From assembly GCA_030835135.1 (NCBI GenBank), contig JAUQWO010000067.1, positions 1 through 43,755 of the forward strand: DNA of 43,755 bases, read 5' to 3'. Shown piece by piece: positions 19,876 through 30,612 of the stretch. The position numbers were made by a program, and so were the translations under genes. Source of the DNA: Bacteroidota bacterium. GTDB lineage: Bacteria > Bacteroidota > Ignavibacteria > UBA10030 > UBA6906. The notes below the pieces were generated by a model. That model searched no databases and was not told the DNA's origin. It saw nothing but the letters and a program-made list of their open reading frames with translations. Each line of letters begins with the position of its first letter. Position 1 is the stretch's first letter.

Positions 19876-21545
19876 TGCTGCTGCCATGCCAGTGAACGTT
19901 TCCGTGAAAGGAACGCCTGCCCGAGTCCCGCCCCCAACACGACCACCGAGAGCCACAGGCACAACTCGCCGAGCAGATCCCCGTGTCTCGTGTAGAATGT
20001 CAGTTCCGTATTCCGGGCGATGCGGCTGCTCAGGAGCCGTTGCGTGAAGAGCTCCGTTGCTCCATGCGCCCGCCCATACGGGTCGATGGTGCAGGAGATG
20101 CCACCGACCGCACACCGTGCGATCCAGCGACGGTTCTCCACCGCACGGAGCACGGCGATCTGTTGATGCTGATACGCGCCGGACATATGGTCCCACCAGC
20201 TGTCGATCGTGATGAGCGTCAGGAATTCGGCCCCGCGCCGCACGAACTCCGCGATGAAGCCGGGATACGTGGATTCATAACAGATGATGGTCGAGAACCG
20301 GGCACCCGATCGTGCGTGTTCGAAGACCGTGGTATCCGGGCCGATCTGCCACCCACCGATCCCGACATCCCACCGGAGGAAATCCAGGGCCTGGAACATA
20401 TCGGCGTACGGGATCCGTTCAGCGAACGGCACCATCTTCATCTTTCCGTACCAGGCCGGAGGAACAGAGTCGGGTTGAATGAATGCAGCAGCATTGTACC
20501 AGTCGTAGCGCGTGCTGCTGAATTTCTCCTTCCGGGCGCTCTTCGGTGCGCGCAGGGAGTCGGGATAGATCACCTTATGGGGAAGCCCGGTGAGCAGCGA
20601 CGTGTTCCATGCAGCAAGGTGTTCCTTGATCGAGGCAAGCACGGGTCCATTCTGCGCACCGAGCACATCCAGCGGCGCAGCGGTCTCCGGCCACAGCACG
20701 ATGTCCGGCCTGGCTGCACCGACGCTGTCGATCAATCGTTTCGTGAGGTCCATGTACAGCGCGTGGGTCTCGAACCCGTTCGCCTTCCATTTGTCCCAGG
20801 GGTCCACATTCGACTGAATGATGCCGATGGTGACACCCCGCGGATCATCCTGCGCCACGTCGCCTGATCCTGCCGGCGACAGAACGATGAGTCCGTGGAC
20901 CGAAGGCAACAACGCGAGCACGACCGTTATGGCAGCGAGCACTTTCGTGGACGACCGCCAGGTGGAGCGCAGATCCGCGATGACCCGGAAGCAGAGCTCA
21001 TACAGCAGCACGTTCAGCGCGATGAGCCAGAACGACAGACCCCACACCCCGGTATACTCGATGAACTGGATCTTCGCCAGGTCGTACGTCTGGCTGTTGC
21101 CGAGCGTCAGCCACGGGAACGACCATTCACTCAACGAATGACTGTACTCGTAGCCGACCCAGAGAAAAGGAAGGAAGAACAGCGCGCGTGCCACGCCGAG
21201 CCGGCGGCGGACGAACAGGAAGACGCCCATCGGCAGGTAATAGAAGAACGGATGGATCAGGATGGTCGCGGTGCCCGCGATCATCATGTAGGGATCGTTC
21301 CCGTGCACAAACCCGCCCGTCCAATTGATCGCGATCGCGTGGAACACGAGCATCGCCAGGTACACGTAGCGGAGCGGCACCCGGATGCCCGATACCCCCT
21401 GCAAGGCAACGAGGAGGGGTACCAGTCCGACGGCGGCAAGAAACCCGAGATGGAACGGAGGGAACGACAAGCCCAGGAGCACGCCGGAGCACACGGCGAG
21501 GAGGATGCGGTGCCATCGTTTCAGTTCCGGAACGTCATCGCTCAC
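19872..21545 (-). CDS. lnt: Apolipoprotein N-acyltransferase
   Basis: The 557-residue protein has an N-terminal membrane domain of about six helices followed by a nitrilase-like periplasmic domain. The domain carries the Glu-Lys-Cys triad in [20 protein letters not shown] and [10 protein letters not shown], and a final C-terminal helix. It transfers a third acyl chain from phospholipid to the N-terminal Cys of lipoproteins in the inner membrane, consistent with a diderm host and with the lipoprotein seen here. The GTG start at 21545 has AGGAGG nine bases upstream and overlaps the PAP2 gene by 11 bases. Confidence 0.95.
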   Translation of the reverse strand: MSDDVPELKRWHRILLAVCSGVLLGLSFPPFHLGFLAAVGLVPLLVALQGVSGIRVPLRYVYLAMLVFHAIAINWTGGFVHGNDPYMMIAGTATILIHPFFYYLPMGVFLFVRRRLGVARALFFLPFLWVGYEYSHSLSEWSFPWLTLGNSQTYDLAKIQFIEYTGVWGLSFWLIALNVLLYELCFRVIADLRSTWRSSTKVLAAITVVLALLPSVHGLIVLSPAGSGDVAQDDPRGVTIGIIQSNVDPWDKWKANGFETHALYMDLTKRLIDSVGAARPDIVLWPETAAPLDVLGAQNGPVLASIKEHLAAWNTSLLTGLPHKVIYPDSLRAPKSARKEKFSSTRYDWYNAAAFIQPDSVPPAWYGKMKMVPFAERIPYADMFQALDFLRWDVGIGGWQIGPDTTVFEHARSGARFSTIICYESTYPGFIAEFVRRGAEFLTLITIDSWWDHMSGAYQHQQIAVLRAVENRRWIARCAVGGISCTIDPYGRAHGATELFTQRLLSSRIARNTELTFYTRHGDLLGELCLWLSVVVLGAGLGQAFLSRKRSLAWQQQ

Positions 21546-22149
21546 GGGCGATCCCTCCTGACGGTTCGAGGCTCAACCACGGCGCGACCGTGCGTCCACA
21601 CAGTTCCCACACCCGAAGGAGGATCATGGCAACGCCCCAGCCGATGAGCGCACCTCCGAGAATGTCGAGCGGAAAGTGGACACCCACCGCGACACGTGAG
21701 AGCGCGACAAGGGTGGCCCAGACGAACAACCAGACCCGTGCACGCGCATAGAAGAAGGCGAAGAGTGTCGCGACCGCAAAGTTGTTGACGGCATGGGATG
21801 AGGGAAACGACTTTCCTCCGCCGCATCCGACGAGGAGGTGGACGTTCTCCACGACGGGGACACCCTCCACGCTGTGGCATGGCCGCGGGCGGTTGACCAG
21901 GGGTTTGATCACGAAGCTGCTGAGCTGATCTGAACACACGATGACAAGCACCACCAACAACGCCGCCGTGCGGCCGCGCTTTCCCCCCCGGATCATGAGC
22001 GCCAGCCAGACACCGACGAGCAGGATGCGCACAACGGGGATCCGGTCGTAATCGGTGATCCAGGGCCACAGCATGTCGCCGAGGGGGTTCGCCAGGGTGG
22101 TGTTCACGAAGACGAACACTGCTTTGTCGATGCCGAGAAGGAGGTCCAT
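21535..22149 (-). CDS. PAP2-family membrane phosphatase
   Basis: The 204-residue polytopic protein has the three PAP2 motifs: KPLVNRPRP, PSSHA (PSGH variant) and SRVAVGVHFPLD, the last with the catalytic His. Members dephosphorylate lipid pyrophosphates such as undecaprenyl pyrophosphate or phosphatidate. Its neighbours lnt, dedA and ispF favour a role in envelope lipid metabolism, perhaps undecaprenyl phosphate recycling. ATG 22149 overlaps the dedA stop by one base (TGATG). Confidence 0.9.
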   Translation of the reverse strand: MDLLLGIDKAVFVFVNTTLANPLGDMLWPWITDYDRIPVVRILLVGVWLALMIRGGKRGRTAALLVVLVIVCSDQLSSFVIKPLVNRPRPCHSVEGVPVVENVHLLVGCGGGKSFPSSHAVNNFAVATLFAFFYARARVWLFVWATLVALSRVAVGVHFPLDILGGALIGWGVAMILLRVWELCGRTVAPWLSLEPSGGIARER

Positions 22150-22766
22150 CACTGCTTTCGTTTCCCGCCGTTCGTCCGCTTGTACACGAACCGCGCCGCC
22201 CACACGAGGACGACGAGAACCACGATGGTCGTCACGATCTGGCTATACGTCGAGATGAAGAAGCTGATGCGGTCCCAGTTCTGCCCCAGATAGAAGCCGC
22301 AGAGGATCAGGATGGCATTCCAGACGAGTGCGCTGATGAAGCACAGGCCCGTCGTGGGCAGGAGCTTCAGCTCCGACATCCCGGCGAAGAAGGAGACGAC
22401 GGCCCTTGTCCCGGTGAGGAATCTGTTCACCACGATGATCATGTAGCCGTATTTCTGGAACCATTGTTCGACACGGTGGACCTGTTCGATGGGCAGGAAC
22501 GTGATCTTCCCCTGTTCCAGGATATGATCGCCGAACCAATCTCCGATCTTATACATGATCATGAACCCCAGCGTGCTTCCCGCCGTCGCGCTGAGCAGTG
22601 ACGGTATGAACGACACATGCCCCATGCCGACGAGCGTGCCCGCGGCGACGATCATGACATCGCTCGGCGAAGGCGGGAACAGATTCTCCACGAGGGCCAG
22701 CCCCATGACGAGGGCATAGACGTACAGGGGGTCGATACTGCTCAGATACTGGAAGGCTTCTTGCAC
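22149..22766 (-). CDS. DedA/SNARE-associated (VTT domain) membrane protein
   Basis: The 205-residue protein contains the DedA features ENLFPPSPSDVMIVAAGTLVG near the N-terminus and VVNRFLTGTRAVVSFFAG with conserved Arg and Gly residues. About five hydrophobic segments and a basic C-terminus (KRTNGGKRKQ) complete it. The family includes undecaprenyl-phosphate and phosphatidylethanolamine translocases. GTG 22766 is preferred over longer starts because it has AAGGA at the right distance and gives the family N-terminus. Confidence 0.9.
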   Translation of the reverse strand: MQEAFQYLSSIDPLYVYALVMGLALVENLFPPSPSDVMIVAAGTLVGMGHVSFIPSLLSATAGSTLGFMIMYKIGDWFGDHILEQGKITFLPIEQVHRVEQWFQKYGYMIIVVNRFLTGTRAVVSFFAGMSELKLLPTTGLCFISALVWNAILILCGFYLGQNWDRISFFISTYSQIVTTIVVLVVLVWAARFVYKRTNGGKRKQ

Positions 22767-22788
22767 AGAGGTCCTTGCGTGTGAAGGG

Positions 22789-23289
22789 CTACGGGAGTTG
22801 GAGGATCGCGGCGACCGCGTGGGCCGCCGCGCCTTCACGCCGCCCGACGAAGCCCATGGCCTCACCGGTCGTCGCTTTGATCGAGATGCGGTCTGGATCG
22901 ACACCAAGCGCCGCGCCGATATTGGCCTGCATCTGCGGCACATGCGGAAGGATCTTCGGGGCTTCCAGGATGAGGGTGGCGTCGATGTTCACCAGCGCAT
23001 ATCCCCGCGAGGCCAGAAGTTCGCCGACATGGGCGAGGAGTCGGACACTGGAGATCCCCCGGTACTGGGGGTCGGTATTCGGGAAATGCTTCCCGATGTC
23101 GCCCAGAGCAGCGGCACCCAGGAGTGCATCCATGATGGCATGAATGAGGACGTCAGCATCCGAATGGCCATCCAGCCCGTGGGTGTGTGCGATCGCCACC
23201 CCGCCGAGAACCAGCGGACGGCCGGTGACGAGCTGATGCACATCGTAGCCAAAGCCGATGCGCGGGATAGGATGCTCAGCGGATCTCAA
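22789..23289 (-). CDS. ispF: 2-C-methyl-D-erythritol 2,4-cyclodiphosphate synthase
   Basis: The 166-residue enzyme has [11 protein letters not shown] (metal ligands Asp and His), [22 protein letters not shown] and [16 protein letters not shown]. It forms the cyclic diphosphate in the MEP pathway, showing non-mevalonate isoprenoid synthesis. The only plausible start is TTG 23289, overlapping the acylphosphatase gene by 14 bases; AAGGA lies upstream. Confidence 0.95.
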   Translation of the reverse strand: MRSAEHPIPRIGFGYDVHQLVTGRPLVLGGVAIAHTHGLDGHSDADVLIHAIMDALLGAAALGDIGKHFPNTDPQYRGISSVRLLAHVGELLASRGYALVNIDATLILEAPKILPHVPQMQANIGAALGVDPDRISIKATTGEAMGFVGRREGAAAHAVAAILQLP

Positions 23290-23551
23290 AGGGCTTCGTG
23301 TCCTTCTGTAGTTCCTGCCATACGATCTGCAGATCGCGCACCTGTGAGGAGCGCGGTCCGACCTTCACATGGGCGATCAACGCTTCGATGAGTGAGCGGT
23401 CGCCCTCTGCCTCGAGTTCCACGGTCCCTTCGGTGCGATTCCTGACGAACCCCCGGAGGCCGAGGCGGCCTGCCTCGCGGGCCACGAACCAGCGGAAACC
23501 CACACCCTGGACGAGCCCGTGGACGATGATGTGGACACGCGCTTCCATCAT
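23276..23551 (-). CDS. acyP: Acylphosphatase
   Basis: The 91-residue protein matches acylphosphatase: [18 protein letters not shown] includes the phosphate-binding loop with Arg, and [19 protein letters not shown] includes the catalytic Asn. It hydrolyses acyl phosphates. Two adjacent ATGs (23551, 23548) could start it. A longer upstream open frame has no family similarity. Confidence 0.92.
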   Translation of the reverse strand: MMEARVHIIVHGLVQGVGFRWFVAREAGRLGLRGFVRNRTEGTVELEAEGDRSLIEALIAHVKVGPRSSQVRDLQIVWQELQKDTKPFEIR

Positions 23552-23588
23552 GCTGACCGACCTATGATACAGCCGCACGTTTTGAAAG

Positions 23589-24476
23589 TCAAGATTCGCC
23601 CCCGAGTGCGCGGTTGAGGAGGGGGATGTTGTCCGAGAGCTCCGACAGCAGGACGCCGCCGATGATAAGCCCGCCGCCGATGACCCCGGCGGTGCCGAGC
23701 ACTTCGCCCAGGATGAAATACGAGAGGATGGCGGCAACGACCGGTTCGATCGAGAATATGACGACGGCCCGCGTGGGGGTGGTCTCTTTCTGGTACCGCG
23801 TCTGGACATACGTCGTCAGCAACGTCGCACAGAGGGTCAGATACACCACGCCGGCGATCGCCGTGGTGTCGTACACGAAATACACATCCTCGAATCCGAA
23901 CGTGGCGATCAGGGCATACACCGACGTGGCGGCCATCTGCATGAACAGGAGCTGGAGGGCGGACATGTCGCGTGAGATCACATCGAGGTAGACGATATAC
24001 ACCGCGAACAGGAGCGCGCACAGCAGCGTAAGCGCATCGCCGCTGTTCAGTGCGGCGCCCGCGGGTGAGGTCAGCAACCAGAGCCCGCCGACCACGACGA
24101 CGATCCCAACGATGTTCCCGATCTTCGGCGGTTTCCGCTCGATCACGAACTGCAGGAGCGGCACGAACAGCACCATAAGTCCCGTGATGAATGCCGATTT
24201 CGATGCCGTGGTCACGGTCAGACCGATGTTCTGCGCCACGAACCCGAGGAACAGGAAGAGCGCGAGCACGCTTCCCTTCCCCACGGCGCCCGGCGGCAGA
24301 GGAAAGATCCGCTTCCGGAAGACGAGCAGAAGGATCAGGGCCGCGAGCGAGAAGCGGATCGCCACAAGCAGGACGGGCGAGACGAACGCCATTGTGAGTT
24401 TCACGATGGGGAACGTCCCGCCCCAGATGAGGGTCATGGACAGCAGCGCTGTCTCAGCCCGGGTCTTCGATGTCAC
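23589..24476 (-). CDS. DMT-superfamily (EamA) transporter
   Basis: The 295-residue protein has ten predicted helices in two EamA repeats. The first begins LLSMTLIWGGTFPIVK; the second runs from about residue 148 and ends PVVAAILSYFILGEVLG followed by a Gly-rich helix. This is the classic drug/metabolite transporter pattern, usually exporting amino acids or metabolites; the substrate cannot be told. It starts at GTG 24476, 17 bases after the DUF362 gene. Confidence 0.92.
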   Translation of the reverse strand: MTSKTRAETALLSMTLIWGGTFPIVKLTMAFVSPVLLVAIRFSLAALILLLVFRKRIFPLPPGAVGKGSVLALFLFLGFVAQNIGLTVTTASKSAFITGLMVLFVPLLQFVIERKPPKIGNIVGIVVVVGGLWLLTSPAGAALNSGDALTLLCALLFAVYIVYLDVISRDMSALQLLFMQMAATSVYALIATFGFEDVYFVYDTTAIAGVVYLTLCATLLTTYVQTRYQKETTPTRAVVIFSIEPVVAAILSYFILGEVLGTAGVIGGGLIIGGVLLSELSDNIPLLNRALGGES

Positions 24477-24493
24477 GGTGTGCCGGGAGCTCC

Positions 24494-25585
24494 TTACATC
24501 TTCTCATACTGCTGGAACATCCCGCCCCACTGCGTTGTCGCGCGCCAGTGCTCGAACGTCGCACGGTCCTTCAGTGGCCAGCGGTAGTAGTCGTGGTATG
24601 CCTCCGACGCGAAGATGAAGGCATGCACCATCGGCGTATGGAAGAAGAGCTTCTGGGCGAACTTGAGCGGGCCGAACCATGCGAGGTTGCCGAACATGCT
24701 CGCGCCGTTGTTCCCCACCTTGAAGCCCCACGACTCGTTGCTGATGTCGGCCCCGACGATCTCGATCTCCCGCGGGTCGCCGACCCCCAGGCCATCCTGA
24801 TGGGCGACGCGGATGAATTCGATCGACATGGGATCGAAGCCCATCATCTTCGCGGCCACGGCATCGATCGCGGTCTGATCGGCGCTCGCCAGGATGTAGT
24901 CTTTCACCACGGGGAACATGGTGCGCGGACCGGGGCCATTCCCCACCGTGGTCCCATCCATGAAGGCGAACACTCCGGCATGGATCTCCTTCTGGATCGC
25001 GAGCAGGTCGACCAGGGTCCGGTGGATCCATGAATGCGTATAGTGCCGCTTCGTGTTCAGGAGGCCGCCGAACGCGTTCTTCATGGCGCCCGTGGTCGTT
25101 GAATAGATGTGACACTTCACGGTGGGCAGGTGCACGATGTTCTTGCCGGCGAAATAGTCCGGGATACGGATCCCTTCGGGGAAGATCCGGTCGAGGACAT
25201 GCATCTTCGCCTTCGGCCTGATCGGCACCCACCGCATGTCCGCATCGCGGAAGTTGAAGAGGACGGGGATCTGGTATTTCTTGAAGATGGGGACATACCG
25301 GTTCAGATCTTCGCCCTTGAAGGCATCCGTCACCACCGTCTTGTTCTGCACGGCGGTCACGTCCTTGTAGCCGGCGTTCTTCAACGCCATGATCGTCCCT
25401 TCCAGCTGCCAGGGCGTCGTGTTCGCCGAGGGGAACGGGAAATGCCATGAGATATTGTCCTTCAGGATCGTCGTCGCATTCTTGCTCAACGCCTGTTCCA
25501 TCCCCGCCAGTTCTGCAAGACGCGCGTAGTCCTGCAACACCGTTGCAGGGGTCGTTTTCAAAACGGCGACTTTGGATCTGGTCAT
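24494..25585 (-). CDS. DUF362 domain protein
   Basis: The 363-residue protein has DUF362 signatures: KNIVHLPTVKCHIYSTTTGAMKN, FGGLLNTKRHYTHSWIH, FAFMDGTTVGNGPGPR and ILASADQTAIDAVAAKMMGFDP. There is no ferredoxin-type cysteine motif, unlike many DUF362 members. No signal peptide is seen, so it is probably cytoplasmic. The family function is not settled. ATG 25585 follows GAGGAAG. It lies just downstream of the mutase subunit and is probably co-transcribed, but no functional link is evident. Confidence 0.85.
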   Translation of the reverse strand: MTRSKVAVLKTTPATVLQDYARLAELAGMEQALSKNATTILKDNISWHFPFPSANTTPWQLEGTIMALKNAGYKDVTAVQNKTVVTDAFKGEDLNRYVPIFKKYQIPVLFNFRDADMRWVPIRPKAKMHVLDRIFPEGIRIPDYFAGKNIVHLPTVKCHIYSTTTGAMKNAFGGLLNTKRHYTHSWIHRTLVDLLAIQKEIHAGVFAFMDGTTVGNGPGPRTMFPVVKDYILASADQTAIDAVAAKMMGFDPMSIEFIRVAHQDGLGVGDPREIEIVGADISNESWGFKVGNNGASMFGNLAWFGPLKFAQKLFFHTPMVHAFIFASEAYHDYYRWPLKDRATFEHWRATTQWGGMFQQYEKM

Positions 25586-25621
25586 TGCTTCCTCATCATG
25601 TGATACGTTGCTGGTAACTGC

Positions 25622-27214
<1,593 letters not shown>

Positions 27215-27268
27215 CCATCCCTCCATCCGTCATCCCGCTCAGTATACATACTTTCGGCGAGACATGCA

Positions 27269-29125
27269 TTATTTCCGCCCGAACCGCCGATCGAGTTCGT
27301 CCGTCGAGATGCGCAGGACGACCGGACGGCCATGCGGGCACACATACGGCATGGACGTCGCGAACAGCTGATCGATCAGCGAGCGCATCTCTTTCTCCGT
27401 CAGGGGGTCGCCCGCCTTGATGGCCGACCTGCAGGCGTAGGCCTTGGCCATATTGTCCCGCACCTCGGTGGGAGCGTGGTGCTGGTACTCTTTGTATTGC
27501 TCCAGGATCTCCTGCAGGATGCCCTGTTCGTGTCCGGGCTTGACATCCACCGGGACACCTTCCACGAGCACCGTGTGTTTCCCGAACGGTTTCGCATCGA
27601 AGCCAAGAGCCGCAATGTGCGGCAGCAGTTCCTCGAACAGTGCGAAGTCACCCGGGCTGAGATCGATCGTGCACGGGAAGAGCAACTGTTGCGATGAACG
27701 CATCCCCTTCTCGAACATCTCCAGCGCACGCTCGTACAGGATCCGCTCATGGGCAACGTGCTGATCGACGATCATCACCCCGTTCCTGATCTGCGAGAAG
27801 ATGTAGCGGTCATGCAACTGCCAGAGGAGCAGCGACGCACCCTCGTCGGCTGCGGCGAGCGGCGTGGCAGTCACCTGTGGGCGCACCGCATCGACGGAAG
27901 CGGCGGGGCCGAACAGTATCTCGCTCTGACTCATCCCGGCAGTGCCCGTGCGCGACGTGATCTCTCCGGTGACAGGGTTCACCTCTTCCCGTCCCGGGAG
28001 ATCCCAGGCGGATCGTCCACCGGCATCCCCCGGTCCCCACGCATGTTGCCGTGGTGTGAACCGGAACCCGACATCCGGGGACTCCACGTCACCGTATGCG
28101 CTCAGCGCAGGCACCGCCCCGGCCGCGCCGAGGGCCTTCCGTGCAAGCGCGGCGATGAAGCGGTGGACCCCCTGCTCATCATCGAACTTCGCTTCCATCT
28201 TGGACGGGTGGACGTTCACATCGATCCTGTGGGGATCGATCTCGAGGAACAGGAGGAAGAACGGAAAGCTCCCTTTCGTGAGGAGATGCTCATAGGCCGT
28301 GTGGATGGCGTGGCTCACATTCCGGCTCACGATGAAGCGCTTGTTCAGGAACAGGTATTGTCCGGAACGCGACCGCTGGCCGAACTGTGGTTTGCCGATG
28401 TACCCGGTCACGCCCAGGAAGTCCGTCGTCTCCTGCACCGGGATCATGGCCTCAACGGCGCGCTGACCGAACACCTCGATAAGGCGGTCCTCCATCCCGG
28501 CCGGCTTCAATCGGAAGACCGCTTCTCCGTCGCTGATGAATTCGATCGCGAGTTCCGGATGCGCGATGGCCGTGCGCTGGATGACGTCAAAGATGTGCCG
28601 GAACTCGGTGTTCGTGCTCTTGAGGAACTTGCGCCGCGCGGGAACGTTGAAGAAGAGATTCTGTGCGATCACGGTCGTGCCGCGGGCGTGAGCATCGCGT
28701 GTGACCACCGGACGTGCCTCGCCGGCGACCTTGATGACGACCGCCATGTCGTCCTCCTGCCGGCGGGTCTTCATGGTCACCTGCGCCACGGCAGCGATCG
28801 AAGCCAGGGCTTCGCCCCGGAACCCATACGTGGTGATGGCTTCCAGCTCGTCGTACGTCGCGATCTTGCTCGTCGCATGACGGAGGAATGACAGCACCGC
28901 ATCCTGCTCATCCATCCCGACACCATCGTCGGTCACCTGGATGTAGTCCTTCCCACCCTCGCGTATCACGACCTGCAGCGAGGTTGCGCCCGCGTCGAGC
29001 GCATTCTCCACCAGTTCCTTGACCACGGAGTCCGGCCGCTGGATCACCTCCCCGGCTGCGATCTTGTTCGCCAGGTGGTCCGGCAACACCGCCACACGCC
29101 GGCGTGGAGTGTCGGTTGCGGTCAT
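27269..29125 (-). CDS. mutL: DNA mismatch repair protein MutL
   Basis: The 618-residue protein has the GHKL ATPase core (NKIAAGEVIQRPDSVVKELV with catalytic Glu, DDGVGM, TYGFRGEALASI) and an acidic linker. The C-terminal endonuclease domain carries DQHVAHERILYE and CPHGRP near the end. The nuclease motifs suggest a nicking MutL, as in organisms lacking MutH. ATG 29125 overlaps the ftsY stop (ATGA). Confidence 0.96.
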   Translation of the reverse strand: MTATDTPRRRVAVLPDHLANKIAAGEVIQRPDSVVKELVENALDAGATSLQVVIREGGKDYIQVTDDGVGMDEQDAVLSFLRHATSKIATYDELEAITTYGFRGEALASIAAVAQVTMKTRRQEDDMAVVIKVAGEARPVVTRDAHARGTTVIAQNLFFNVPARRKFLKSTNTEFRHIFDVIQRTAIAHPELAIEFISDGEAVFRLKPAGMEDRLIEVFGQRAVEAMIPVQETTDFLGVTGYIGKPQFGQRSRSGQYLFLNKRFIVSRNVSHAIHTAYEHLLTKGSFPFFLLFLEIDPHRIDVNVHPSKMEAKFDDEQGVHRFIAALARKALGAAGAVPALSAYGDVESPDVGFRFTPRQHAWGPGDAGGRSAWDLPGREEVNPVTGEITSRTGTAGMSQSEILFGPAASVDAVRPQVTATPLAAADEGASLLLWQLHDRYIFSQIRNGVMIVDQHVAHERILYERALEMFEKGMRSSQQLLFPCTIDLSPGDFALFEELLPHIAALGFDAKPFGKHTVLVEGVPVDVKPGHEQGILQEILEQYKEYQHHAPTEVRDNMAKAYACRSAIKAGDPLTEKEMRSLIDQLFATSMPYVCPHGRPVVLRISTDELDRRFGRK

Positions 29126-30063
29126 GCCTGAAACAATGCCTCGGTGAAGTCCGCCGGACTGAACGGCTGCAGGTCGTCCACGCCCTCACCGACACCGATG
29201 TACCGGACCGGCAACTGCATATCGCGGGCAATGGCGAGGACGATGCCGCCCTTGGCGGTACCATCGAGCTTCGTGAGAACGATGCCGGTCACGCCGGAGG
29301 CGGCGCTGAAGAGCTTCGCCTGCTGGAGTCCGTTCTGCCCTGTGGATGCATCCAGAACGAGCAGGACCTCGTGCGGTGCCGCGGGGTACTGTTTCGCGAT
29401 CACGCGGCCGATCTTCTTCAACTCCTCCATGAGGTTCACGCGCGTGTGGAGCCGACCGGCCGTATCGATGATCACCACATCGGTCTTTCGCGCCGTGGCC
29501 GCCGCCACCGCATCGAACGCCACTGCCGCCGGATCTGCTCCCTGTTTCTGGATGACGATATCCGCACCGGCACGCTTCGCCCAGATCTCGAGTTGTTCTC
29601 CCGCGGCCGCACGGAAGGTATCCGCGGCAGCGATGAGCACCTTGTTCCCCGCGGCGACATACCGCCGGGCGAGTTTGCCGATGGTGGTGGTCTTGCCGAC
29701 ACCGTTGATACCTACCACGAGGATGACGTATGGACGCGCGGGCGGCAGCGCAAAGGGATCGGCACTCGCGGGCCCGGAGCCGGCGAGCTGCGACGTCACT
29801 TCCAGTTGCAGGAGTGGAAGCACACCCGACACATCCGCAGGCGGTGTGTCCTTCAATCGCCGGCGCAGTCCCTTCATGATCTCACCCGCCACGCCCGCGC
29901 CGACGTCGGCACCGATCAGGCTCTCTTCGAGCCGTTCGAGCAGATCCTCATCGATCTTCGGGGCACCGGTGAGGATGCGCGTGACGGTCCCGACGAGCCC
30001 CTCGCGTGTCTTTGCAAGACCCTCCTTCAATTTGCTGAAGCCCAGCGTGTCAAGAATACCCAT
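29122..30063 (-). CDS. ftsY: Signal recognition particle receptor FtsY
   Basis: The 313-residue protein has the NG domain: helical N-domain (about 15-90), G1 GINGVGKTTTIGKLA, DTFRAAAGEQL, DTAGRLHT, and TKLDGTAKGG near the end. It lacks the long acidic A domain of E. coli. It docks SRP-ribosome complexes at the membrane and hydrolyses GTP with Ffh. It sits between pgsA and mutL, in the purF operon. Confidence 0.97.
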   Translation of the reverse strand: MGILDTLGFSKLKEGLAKTREGLVGTVTRILTGAPKIDEDLLERLEESLIGADVGAGVAGEIMKGLRRRLKDTPPADVSGVLPLLQLEVTSQLAGSGPASADPFALPPARPYVILVVGINGVGKTTTIGKLARRYVAAGNKVLIAAADTFRAAAGEQLEIWAKRAGADIVIQKQGADPAAVAFDAVAAATARKTDVVIIDTAGRLHTRVNLMEELKKIGRVIAKQYPAAPHEVLLVLDASTGQNGLQQAKLFSAASGVTGIVLTKLDGTAKGGIVLAIARDMQLPVRYIGVGEGVDDLQPFSPADFTEALFQA

Positions 30064-30069
30064 GACGGG

Positions 30070-30612
30070 TCACCTTTTCGTGCGAATGACAGTAAGGAAT
30101 CGTTGGACGTATCCCGTGGTGGAGATCACGACCATGATCACGCTGAGCCAGGTGCCGATGGGGACGATGAGCATGGTATTGTCGATGAGGGCGAACAGCA
30201 GCGTGAACCCGATGACGCCCACCGCCCACTTGCCCGCCGTATTCGACGGGAGGACCTCCCCCGTCCGCCGGCGCAGATAGAGTCCGCCGGCAAGAATGAG
30301 CACGTCGCGTATCAGCAGGAGCAGCACGAACCATGCGGGCACCAGACCGAGCCAGAGCAGGACGAGCGCCATGACCGCCACGGCCACCTTATCCGCAAGC
30401 GGATCGAGGATCCGTCCCCACTCGCTCTCACAGTGCAGCCAGCGCGCGATGTCCCCGTCCAGTTTGTCCGTGATGACACCCAGGACGATGATGCCGACGG
30501 CCCACCATCGGGCGCCGGGAACATCCGCGAGCATCACATACGCGAACGGCACGGCGAGCAGGAGCCGGAGCATGCTCAGCGCGTTCGGTATCGTCCAGAA
30601 CTCACGCTTCAT
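30070..30612 (-). CDS. pgsA: CDP-alcohol phosphatidyltransferase, probably phosphatidylglycerophosphate synthase
   Basis: The 180-residue polytopic protein carries the full CDP-alcohol phosphotransferase signature DKLDGDIAR-x8-GRILDPLADK (DG, AR, G, D, D all present). The N-terminus WTIPNALSMLRLLLAVPF is typical of PgsA. It likely joins CDP-diacylglycerol and glycerol-3-phosphate. ATG 30612 has GGAAGAG just upstream and overlaps purF by 11 bases. Another CDP-alcohol substrate cannot be excluded. Confidence 0.9.
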   Translation of the reverse strand: MKREFWTIPNALSMLRLLLAVPFAYVMLADVPGARWWAVGIIVLGVITDKLDGDIARWLHCESEWGRILDPLADKVAVAVMALVLLWLGLVPAWFVLLLLIRDVLILAGGLYLRRRTGEVLPSNTAGKWAVGVIGFTLLFALIDNTMLIVPIGTWLSVIMVVISTTGYVQRFLTVIRTKR